This document shows positions 1 through 4,794 of a stretch of 5,095 nucleotides of DNA, piece by piece (position 1 is the first letter of the stretch; each line of letters opens with the position of its first letter). The stretch is from contig CALMIT010000816.1 in assembly GCA_937864255.1 (NCBI GenBank), positions 1 through 5,095 on the forward strand, read 5' to 3'. Source of the stretch: an uncultured Saprospiraceae bacterium. GTDB lineage: Bacteria; Bacteroidota; Bacteroidia; Chitinophagales; Saprospiraceae. The notes below the pieces were generated by a model, which saw only the letters and a program-made list of their open reading frames with translations, did no database searches and was not told the DNA's origin. Both the position numbers and the translations under genes were made by a program.

Positions 1-799
1 TGTATTCGGAGACGGAAATCGTGTCCTGCGAGGGCGACAGGAGGATGCCGTTCGGCCCGTGGAATTTTGCGGTGGCGTGGTTGCCGTCCACGCTGCCCGC
101 CGTGCTGCCCAGGATGATTTGCCCGTTGCCGGCGAGGTCGGTGCGGTAGATTTTATGGGCGTTGATCAGGGTAGCGTAAAGGTAACCTTTTGCGTAAGCC
201 AAAAATCCGAGCCAGCCGCTGCTGCCGGCTTGCGCGAGAAATTCGAGCGTCCCTGCCGGGCTGACGCGGAAAATGCGCCGGTTGTCGAAATTTGCCAGAT
301 AGAGCCGGTGCTCGTCGTCGTAGCACATGCCGACCGGCCCGCTGAGTTGTCCGCCGCTTATCCAGTGTTTGATGCTGCCGTCGGGGGCGACTTTTGACAC
401 CAGGTTGCTCTGATAGCCCGCCACCAGCAGCGTGTCGCTGTCGTGTTCGAACAGTAACCCGGAAGGATTCGGGTAGTTGACAAAAACCTGCGAAGTGCCG
501 TTGGCTAAAATCCGGTAGATTTTACTGCCCAGGTTGTCCGCCATGTACAGCGTGCCGTCGCTGGAGCGCGCCATACCGTTGGGCGTGTTGAAGCCGTCGG
601 AAAAGACGCTGACTGAGCCGTCTTTTTTGAGTTTGAAAATGGCGGAGCCGTTGTAATTGGCGCCCAGGATATTACCCTCCGCGTCGAATATCAGCGCGTC
701 GTCAATGCCGGTGTTGGTGGCGAGGGTGGTGACTTTTTGAGCGGAGAGCGAAAATGCCGCGCACAAAAAGTAAATGAAAAGCAAGTTAAACTGTTTCAT
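1..799 (-). CDS. Secreted NHL/SMP-30-like beta-propeller protein, C-terminus beyond left edge
   Basis: The reading frame is open from ATG at 799 to the left edge, giving 266 codons with no frameshift. Residues 1-21 form a signal peptide: MKQ, then a hydrophobic stretch, ending in SLSAQ just before the mature protein. The rest is built of similar blocks of about 40 residues, each with a 'P-x-G' turn, a 'D-G-x-L-Y-x-A' strand and a 'K-I-Y-R' strand. Examples are TPNGMARSSDGTLYMADN (71-88), GPVGMCYDDEHRLYLANFDN (153-172) and FHGPNGILLSPSQDTISVSEY-like sequence at 245-266. At least five blades and the start of a sixth are visible, as in NHL-repeat and SMP-30/gluconolactonase-type propellers. The protein is probably exported to the periplasm or cell surface. 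No catalytic metal site can be assigned with confidence, so the substrate is unknown and a binding role is equally possible. It follows the AraC-type gene on the same strand by 152 bp. No good promoter box was found in that gap, so read-through transcription is possible. Confidence 0.85.
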   Translation of the reverse strand, partial: MKQFNLLFIYFLCAAFSLSAQKVTTLATNTGIDDALIFDAEGNILGANYNGSAIFKLKKDGSVSVFSDGFNTPNGMARSSDGTLYMADNLGSKIYRILANGTSQVFVNYPNPSGLLFEHDSDTLLVAGYQSNLVSKVAPDGSIKHWISGGQLSGPVGMCYDDEHRLYLANFDNRRIFRVSPAGTLEFLAQAGSSGWLGFLAYAKGYLYATLINAHKIYRTDLAGNGQIILGSTAGSVDGNHATAKFHGPNGILLSPSQDTISVSEY

Positions 800-833
800 G
801 ATAATCTTTTTTGGATGATTTCTTAAAATGAAA

Positions 834-907
834 AAAGTGCGGTCGCAAAGCCTTTTGTGCGATGCGCTGCAAATGAGCGGAGAAGCGACGAAGCGGGCGA
901 CCACTTT
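834..907 (-). terminator. Possible terminator-like inverted repeat after the AraC-type gene
   Basis: The arm AAAGTGCGGTCGC (834-846) is complementary to GCGACCACTTT (897-907), apart from a two-base bulge. Read on the minus strand, the second arm is followed directly by a run of T (831-836 is AAAAAA on the plus strand). It lies downstream of the regulator's stop codon at 952. The roughly 50-nt loop is long for an intrinsic terminator, and a competing shorter hairpin (901-917) shares one arm, so the role is uncertain. Confidence 0.3.
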
Positions 908-917
908 TGCAAAGTGG
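901..917. repeat. Short perfect hairpin between regulator and propeller genes
   Basis: CCACTTT-TGC-AAAGTGG forms a perfect 7-bp stem with a 3-nt loop. It has no T-tract on either side, so by itself it is not an intrinsic terminator. It could form in place of the larger inverted repeat that shares its left arm. It may be chance or an mRNA 3'-end structure. Confidence 0.4.
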
Positions 918-951
918 CACTTTCAGGCTCAAAAAATGTCGCGGATTTTAC

Positions 952-2043
952 TTACGCCTCGCCATTTTTTTTGAAATAAGTGCTCGGCGCTTCGCCCATT
1001 TCTTTGCGGAAAGCGCGATTGAAAGCAGACTTTGAATTGAAGCCGCTTTGGTAGGCGAGGTCGAGAATGTTGTGGTGTGCGCGGCGCGGGTCTTTTCTCA
1101 ATTGCACAAATTCCTGCACGCGGTAATTGTTGAGGTAATCAAAAAAATTGCGCCCGAAAGCGTGGTTGATGAGTTTTGAAAGTTCGTGGCGGGGCATATT
1201 GAGCGCGTCGGCCATGTCGCCGAGCTTCAGGTCGGGGTCGAGGAAAGGTTTTTCGGACAGCATGTAGGTTTCCACTTTTTGCACGACCGAGGGTTCGAGT
1301 TTTACAATCTGCCTGAGCGCCGGCAGTTCCAGCACTTCGGGCTTCATCAAAACGGCATAGCCCAGCCAGTAAATATACGCCACCAAAACGCCCCACATTG
1401 CGTAATAACTGGTGTAGTCGAGTATGCCGATGAGGCGGTGGACGGTGAAAGTATAAGCCCAGGAAAGCGCCAAAGCAAAATCCGCCACAAAAAACGATTT
1501 TAAAAAATCGCCAATAAAAGGCGCCTGGTATTTTTCCAAAAAAGCGTGGCGGTAGTCGCGCAGGATTTTAAAACTCAAAGCGAGGTAGGCGGACAAACTG
1601 ACAATCGCCCCGGCTTCGATGGCGAAAGCCATTATCAATATCTGCCCCCCACTCAGGAACGACCAAAAGCCGTTGAGGTTGAGTCCCAAAATGGTGTTGA
1701 TGACAAAAATGTGGAAAACTGCGGGCGCGTAATGCGCATAAAATCGCGGCTTCGGCAGCGGCGGCAATTGTAACAGCGACCGGATGAAAAAATAAATCAG
1801 CGGACCCACCAAAAACAAAATGGCATCGGGCAGCATAATCACCTCGGCGAAATGATAGAAAAACGAGGGCTGGTAAGCCACCCTGCACAACATCAGGAAA
1901 GACACCAGGCTCAGCAGGTACGCCAGATAACGCACCGCCTGCCGGTTGGCGTTTTGTTTTTTGTACACGATGAACGACAGGAAAAAACCCTGCACGCCGC
2001 CCAATAAAATCAGCATTTCCAGCCAAGTAGCACTGAATTCCAT
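952..2043 (-). CDS. AraC-family transcriptional regulator with seven-helix membrane domain
   Basis: A 363-residue protein in two halves. Residues 1-235 hold about seven hydrophobic segments (roughly 8-27, 39-57, 66-90, 102-122, 133-158, 183-202 and 212-233). After a short linker, residues 252-360 form an AraC/XylS DNA-binding domain. Its first helix-turn-helix is LKLGDMADALNMPRHELSKL (272-291). The second, more conserved one begins ILDLAYQSGFNSKSAFNRAF (326-345) and is followed by the family's typical end, 'APSTYFKK'. Membrane-anchored AraC regulators of this layout are common in Bacteroidota and are presumed to sense a signal at the inner membrane and act on a nearby promoter. The ligand and target are unknown; the downstream propeller gene is a natural candidate but unproven. 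ATG at 2043 is the only sensible start, because an in-frame stop lies at 2053-2055. No Shine-Dalgarno sequence is visible. Family assignment is firm, function is open. Confidence 0.93.
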   Translation of the reverse strand: MEFSATWLEMLILLGGVQGFFLSFIVYKKQNANRQAVRYLAYLLSLVSFLMLCRVAYQPSFFYHFAEVIMLPDAILFLVGPLIYFFIRSLLQLPPLPKPRFYAHYAPAVFHIFVINTILGLNLNGFWSFLSGGQILIMAFAIEAGAIVSLSAYLALSFKILRDYRHAFLEKYQAPFIGDFLKSFFVADFALALSWAYTFTVHRLIGILDYTSYYAMWGVLVAYIYWLGYAVLMKPEVLELPALRQIVKLEPSVVQKVETYMLSEKPFLDPDLKLGDMADALNMPRHELSKLINHAFGRNFFDYLNNYRVQEFVQLRKDPRRAHHNILDLAYQSGFNSKSAFNRAFRKEMGEAPSTYFKKNGEA

Positions 2044-2047
2044 GCGG

Positions 2048-2055
2048 CGAATTTA
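2048..2055 (-). promoter_or_regulatory. Weak candidate -7 box for the AraC-type gene
   Basis: On the minus strand this reads TAAATTCG, one mismatch from the Bacteroidota -7 consensus TAnnTTTG. It ends only 4 nt before the start codon, which would imply a leaderless or almost leaderless mRNA. No TTTG -33 element is found at the expected distance. It could be chance. Confidence 0.2.
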
Positions 2056-2105
2056 GGAAAGAAGTTTGGGAAGTGGGGTGATTGAGTTTGGCGATTTTAA
2101 CGGCT

Positions 2106-2172
2106 GCATGGACTACGTGGCGGCGTGCGTTGGCTTTGCGGGTTGGGCTTTCGCCGCCATGTGCGACCATGC
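2106..2172. repeat. Long imperfect GC-rich hairpin at the edge of the restriction-modification module
   Basis: GCATGG (2106-2111) pairs with CCATGC (2167-2172). Inside it, ACGTGGCGGCG (2115-2125) pairs with CGCCGCCATGT (2152-2162) with one G-T wobble on the plus strand. The two stems are separated by small internal loops (3 and 4 nt) and capped by a 26-nt loop containing two similar runs, TTGGCTTT and TTGGGCTTT. There is no T-tract, so it is not an intrinsic terminator. It sits where base composition switches from the GC-rich left part to the AT-rich module. The layered stems with asymmetric spacers resemble integron attC-type recombination sites, but the canonical core RYYYAAC/GTTRRRY is absent. 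Confidence 0.6.
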
Positions 2173-2175
2173 TTT

Positions 2176-2185
2176 GTTCTGTGAA
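2176..2185 (+). repeat. Left copy of 10-bp inverted repeat flanking the restriction-modification module
   Basis: GTTCTGTGAA lies 3 bp beyond the stop codon of the endonuclease gene and 3 bp from the end of the GC-rich hairpin (2106-2172). Its exact reverse complement is at 4350-4359, upstream of the methyltransferase promoter. The two copies thus bracket the whole module. They may be ends of a mobile unit or cassette. Confidence 0.45.
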
Positions 2186-2188
2186 TTG

Positions 2189-2992
2189 TTATTGGTCATC
2201 TCTAACTTTATACCTTTCTAAATCTTCACTCGAAAGTTCATTTGGCAAAACCAATCGATAATGTTTCTCTCTTGCAATTCCAACTCCATTATCTCCTAAC
2301 TCAAATTCAAATAGAGCGATCAAGTCATTCTGCATGAATTGTGCAGCAATTGGACGGCATATTAATTTTGGATATTTTTCAGAACAAACTGCAAAATCTT
2401 GTTCAATTTGGACAACGCCAATCTTATCAGAACCTCCTTTGGCTTGAATTGGAATGATGTAATGAACACCTCTTTTATCCAAACCTACATATAATTCATC
2501 TGTTTCGACTTGTCCCATATTCGGAACCGTTGTACGCAAATGATTTTGCAGAGAATAACAAGTTAAACCAGTAAAAATATCTATCAAACGATTATACCTT
2601 ACTTTCGCAAGTAAGCCTTGCTCATCATTAGAAGCATAGGTTAGAATTATACCAGGTGTAGAATCTGGTATTTTTGTCTCGACCAATTGCTTATTTGGTT
2701 GAAACTGTGTAAACGCTGTGAGTACAAATTTATATTGAGACCGTCCTGCGGGTCGAATAATCCATTCAAGACCTTCGGGGGCTGTCTTAATTATAGATTC
2801 TGGTAAATTTGTTCGGTATCTAAATGAATAAAGAATATCACCTAAGTTTTTAGGCAAATTAATGCCTAAATGTTTGCCAACTTCTTCGATTTCTAATCGA
2901 GAAAATTCTATTTCATTCTGAGAGCCATTGAATGATCTCTGGAACAAATGTTCTATTATCTGTGTGTAACGATTTTTTGCCATTTTATCCAT
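2189..2992 (-). CDS. Putative type II restriction endonuclease, PD-(D/E)XK-like
   Basis: A 267-residue protein with no family I can name. The best clue is at 163-185: E163, D165 and E166 in VETDELYVGL, then a beta-strand ending P-I-Q183-A-K185, followed by GGSDKIGVVQ. This acidic-turn-strand-QxK layout fits the PD-(D/E)XK nuclease core, in which Q can replace the second acidic residue (TnsA of Tn7 is a known QxK case). Residues 1-150 probably hold DNA recognition, but no motif is clear. There is no signal peptide or membrane segment, so it should be cytoplasmic. The gene overlaps the methyltransferase gene by 8 bp, which strongly suggests the cutting partner of a restriction-modification pair. 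The start is ATG at 2992; a second ATG at 2983, one base past the methyltransferase stop, would remove only three residues and is a fair alternative. Base composition is AT-rich, unlike the regulator gene next door. The restriction role is inferred from position and motif; the recognition sequence is unknown. Confidence 0.7.
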   Translation of the reverse strand: MDKMAKNRYTQIIEHLFQRSFNGSQNEIEFSRLEIEEVGKHLGINLPKNLGDILYSFRYRTNLPESIIKTAPEGLEWIIRPAGRSQYKFVLTAFTQFQPNKQLVETKIPDSTPGIILTYASNDEQGLLAKVRYNRLIDIFTGLTCYSLQNHLRTTVPNMGQVETDELYVGLDKRGVHYIIPIQAKGGSDKIGVVQIEQDFAVCSEKYPKLICRPIAAQFMQNDLIALFEFELGDNGVGIAREKHYRLVLPNELSSEDLERYKVRDDQ

Positions 2993-4292
2993 TCCAACGA
3001 AGAATTACTACTTCTTCATTTAAGTTAGTTTTAGTTGCAGTTGAAAATCGGGTGCGAAATTGTGCAATGTCAACTAATTCGTAGCCGATTGAATCCGCTA
3101 TTTCGCCTAAAAGTTGCCCTGTACGAATCATTACACGCAAGTATGAGGCTTGATCACCTACAACGTATGCTAAATTTGCTCCCGGTTTAAGTACTGTTTT
3201 TAGTTCTTCTAAATGTTTTGTCATACCACCAAAGTAAAGTTTCGTTACTTTGTGGTATAATTTTTCAAACCCTGAAGTTTTTCCCAATTCAATTCTTCTG
3301 TCTTCAATCTCTTTTGCTATACGTTGGATTTCTGGAATGGTATCTACAAATTGATCATCGATATCTTCTTTGTAAACACCTCTTGTATTTGAACGTACCA
3401 ATGTCTTTTTTAACAATTTCAACTCTTTGTCTGAGTTGATAAACTCTAACAGCACAGATTCCAAACGAGTTGTTCGAGTATAATCCTTTTCATTAGGATA
3501 AGGAGGCGAAGTAATAACCGCAGATATTTTTTTGCCGTTTAAGACTGTTGCAATATTTCTTGAATCACCTAATATTATCTGAGAAAAAGTATTCCTTTGA
3601 CCATTTAATGGTTCTAAATCCTTTGCAATTTTAACAACTTGATTGTACCAAGTATTTACTACAAAAGTATCATGCTTAATCTTGCCAATGCCAACCTCTG
3701 GCCCAAATTTCAAGTTGCTTATTTCATAGACAATTGAATTTCCTAACGCAAGTAATAAATATTGATAAGATTTTTTACCTTGGTATTCCTTTATGCAATT
3801 GAACAAAATCATCACTTTATGTAAAGGAATAGGGCTAATTGAATCTTTTAAAATAATTTTATTTTTTTCTGGTCCGAGAGTAAAAAGGTTAGAAGCACTC
3901 AAATTGTTTGGAGAGGGAGCATCAGAAATACCCGAATCTTTTAAAATTAAAAGTGCTTTCTCCTTAATTTGAGTAGCGTATGTTTTCAATTCATTTACAT
4001 CTACAACCCAGTCTGATTTTACAGTGCTTGCGAAATGGGCAAAAGGATTTGCTTCGATACCAATTGATGGAATGCCATGAAGTTTTGCTTCAACAATCGT
4101 AGTACCCGTACCACAAAAAGGATCAAGTATTAAATCGTTTTTATCTAAATTAAAATGCTTTATGTAATCTCTTACTAAATGAGGCGGATATGATAATACA
4201 AACCTGTACCAGTCGTGAAAATTACGATCTGACAAAAACAATTTGTTTTTATTGTGATTTTTAATAGTGACTTCACCAAATAAATCTATCAT
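2985..4292 (-). CDS. Site-specific DNA methyltransferase, probably N4-cytosine (SPPY type)
   Basis: A 435-residue S-adenosylmethionine-dependent DNA methyltransferase. The cofactor-binding motif I is DPFCGTGTT (57-65), followed by motif II GIEANP (78-83). The catalytic motif IV is TSPPY (261-265), preceded by the motif III-like strand LGDSR (241-245). A later strand, LKPGANLAYVVGD (368-380), matches the usual motif after motif IV. FHDWYRFVLSYPP (25-37) is probably motif X. SPPY rather than DPPY points to N4-methylcytosine, although N6-adenine enzymes of this fold cannot be excluded. Motif I comes before motif IV, with about 195 residues between, a spacing that leaves room for a recognition domain as in alpha-group enzymes. 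It should protect host DNA from the endonuclease encoded just downstream with an 8-bp overlap. The ATG at 4292 lies 26 nt after a good -7 promoter box. No controller (C) protein gene is visible. The AT-rich composition suggests horizontal acquisition. Confidence 0.92.
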   Translation of the reverse strand: MIDLFGEVTIKNHNKNKLFLSDRNFHDWYRFVLSYPPHLVRDYIKHFNLDKNDLILDPFCGTGTTIVEAKLHGIPSIGIEANPFAHFASTVKSDWVVDVNELKTYATQIKEKALLILKDSGISDAPSPNNLSASNLFTLGPEKNKIILKDSISPIPLHKVMILFNCIKEYQGKKSYQYLLLALGNSIVYEISNLKFGPEVGIGKIKHDTFVVNTWYNQVVKIAKDLEPLNGQRNTFSQIILGDSRNIATVLNGKKISAVITSPPYPNEKDYTRTTRLESVLLEFINSDKELKLLKKTLVRSNTRGVYKEDIDDQFVDTIPEIQRIAKEIEDRRIELGKTSGFEKLYHKVTKLYFGGMTKHLEELKTVLKPGANLAYVVGDQASYLRVMIRTGQLLGEIADSIGYELVDIAQFRTRFSTATKTNLNEEVVILRWNG

Positions 4293-4318
4293 GCTGATAC
4301 GATTTTTGCAAAATAACG

Positions 4319-4326
4319 CAAAGATA
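4319..4326 (-). promoter_or_regulatory. Bacteroidota-type -7 promoter box for the restriction-modification operon
   Basis: The minus strand reads TATCTTTG, a perfect match to the Bacteroidota sigma-70 consensus TAnnTTTG. Transcription would start a few bases downstream, giving a leader of about 20 nt before the ATG at 4292. The -33 element is poor: TTAA rather than TTTG at about the right spacing, inside an AT-rich stretch. This promoter would serve both methyltransferase and endonuclease. Confidence 0.7.
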
Positions 4327-4349
4327 CTATATTTTTTGTTTTATTAATT

Positions 4350-4359
4350 TTCACAGAAC
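4350..4359 (-). repeat. Right copy of 10-bp inverted repeat flanking the restriction-modification module
   Basis: TTCACAGAAC on the plus strand is the exact reverse complement of GTTCTGTGAA at 2176-2185. It lies about 24 bp upstream of the -7 box of the methyltransferase gene. On the minus strand the unit therefore starts with GTTCTGTGAA and, after both genes, ends with TTCACAGAAC. Confidence 0.45.
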
Positions 4360-4374
4360 TACTGGATAAACGCA

Positions 4375-4388
4375 CCGACTAAGTAAAC
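4375..4388 (+). repeat. First copy of 14-bp motif CCGACTAAGTAAAC
   Basis: An exact copy of the motif that recurs at 4457-4470 (same orientation) and 4481-4494 (inverted). With the inverted copy it bounds a 120-bp segment having perfect 14-bp terminal inverted repeats. No longer target-site duplication is evident; only CA is shared by the two flanks. Confidence 0.75.
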
Positions 4389-4394
4389 CCGCAC

Positions 4395-4439
4395 TTCACC
4401 TTTACATACTCGTTTTCGTTTATGTCGCCAATAGGTGAA
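4395..4439. repeat. Weak nested inverted repeat inside the 120-bp segment
   Basis: TTCACCT (4395-4401) is complementary to AGGTGAA (4433-4439), and inside it ACATA (4404-4408) is complementary to TATGT (4421-4425). The stems are short and the spacers uneven, so this may be chance. It sits between the outer 14-bp repeats and would stack inside a fold of that segment. Confidence 0.3.
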
Positions 4440-4456
4440 CGTTTTTCCCCCTTTCT

Positions 4457-4494
4457 CCGACTAAGTAAACTGCATTACATGTTTACTTAGTCGG
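4457..4494. repeat. Perfect palindrome: two inverted copies of the 14-bp motif
   Basis: CCGACTAAGTAAAC (4457-4470), a 10-nt spacer TGCATTACAT, then GTTTACTTAGTCGG (4481-4494). The 14-bp stem has no mismatch. Neither side carries a T-tract, so it does not look like an intrinsic terminator. It could be a protein-binding operator, a recombinase site or the end of a small mobile element. It lies about 165 bp upstream of the methyltransferase start. Confidence 0.8.
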
Positions 4495-4573
4495 CACGGT
4501 AGTTTGCGATTCTTAAAAGCTATACAATATTACCACAAACCAGCCACTTAGTAAAACGACTTTCCCCTCCCAA

Positions 4574-4646
4574 TGTACGAAACGCAAGTTTGGCTGTACG
4601 AAAGTGCAGTTTGAATGATCGAAGGTTTAAAGATCCACAGTTTGGA
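4574..4646 (+). repeat. Degenerate 21-bp tandem repeat
   Basis: Unit 1 (4574-4594) and unit 2 (4595-4615) are adjacent 21-bp copies, both starting TGTACGAAA and carrying GCA(A/-)GTTTG near the end. A third, disturbed unit (4616-4646) begins TGATCGAA and ends CAGTTTGGA, with about 10 extra bases. The period is a multiple of three, but the frame starting ATG-TAC-GAA at 4573-4575 and onward stops after 13 codons, so it is not a gene. Confidence 0.55.
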
Positions 4647-4670
4647 TGGATGTAAAAGTGATTCATTTCT

Positions 4671-4703
4671 GTCCGCGCGGCGTCTCCGTCAGGGACGCTG
4701 CGC
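4671..4703 (+). repeat. REP-like palindrome, forward copy
   Basis: The tetranucleotide GTCC (4671-4674) is followed by a 29-nt imperfect palindrome (4675-4703). Its 12-bp stem starts GCGCGGCGTCTC and includes two G-T wobbles, around a 5-nt loop. Wobbles pair only when the plus strand folds, which gives the element a polarity. A short conserved tetranucleotide 5' of a hairpin is the layout of bacterial REP sequences, but the GTAG/GGAG tetranucleotide of classical REPs is not present. Confidence 0.6.
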
Positions 4704-4749
4704 CATCGAGGTATATTATTAAGTTTTTCCTTTTTGTTGAGCCTTGCCT

Positions 4750-4782
4750 GCTCAGCGTCCCTATCGGAGACACTGAGCGGAC
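4750..4782 (-). repeat. REP-like palindrome, inverted copy
   Basis: On the minus strand this reads GTCC (4782-4779) then a 29-nt palindrome starting GCTCAGTGTCTC and ending GGGACGCTGAGC. It matches the forward copy at 26 of the first 32 positions. Here too the stem uses G-T wobbles only in this orientation. Several differences between the copies keep pairing intact (GCTCAG/CTGAGC here, GCGCGG/CTGCGC there), which suggests the hairpin is what is conserved. It begins 13 bp after the stop codon of the EAD-like gene and could stabilise or end its transcript. Confidence 0.6.
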
Positions 4783-4794
4783 TGGGTGACCATT

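Larger units (their letters stand above)
4327..4794. other. Repeat-rich intergenic region without a convincing gene
   Basis: No coding frame of believable length was found on either strand. The stretch holds one copy of the flanking 10-bp repeat, three copies of a 14-bp motif, a weak nested inverted repeat, a degenerate 21-bp tandem repeat and two REP-like palindromes, each listed separately. Such crowding of unrelated repeats suggests repeated insertion between defence-type genes. Confidence 0.7.

Noticed and set aside
59..397. Plus-strand open frame of 112 codons
   Set aside because: It lies wholly opposite the minus-strand propeller gene, which has a signal peptide and repeated blades; the plus frame has no recognisable protein features.
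1139..1773. Smaller frames inside the regulator gene on both strands
   Set aside because: They are shadows of a GC-rich coding region with few stop codons, and show no independent support.
1568..2170. Minus-strand open frame of 200 codons overlapping the regulator start
   Set aside because: It is a shifted frame of the AraC-type gene. Its long proline/arginine-rich sequence has no domain, and the regulator's frame carries clear membrane helices and both helix-turn-helix motifs.
2099..2178. Canonical integron attC site
   Set aside because: The outer AAC and GTT are present and the fold is similar, but the seven-base core consensus RYYYAAC/GTTRRRY is not met, so it is kept only as an attC-like hypothesis.
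3218..3439. Plus-strand frame of 73 codons opposite the methyltransferase
   Set aside because: It is antisense to a well-supported enzyme and has no own features.
4457..4494. Palindrome considered as an intrinsic terminator
   Set aside because: The stem is perfect but neither strand has a T-tract after it.
4573..4615. Short peptide frame MYETQVWLYESAV in the tandem repeat
   Set aside because: It has only 13 codons and the repeat decays at once; nothing indicates translation.
4293..4794. CRISPR array or controller (C) protein gene upstream of the restriction-modification pair
   Set aside because: The repeats are few, of unequal spacing and partly inverted, so it is not CRISPR. No helix-turn-helix frame is present, so there is no C protein.
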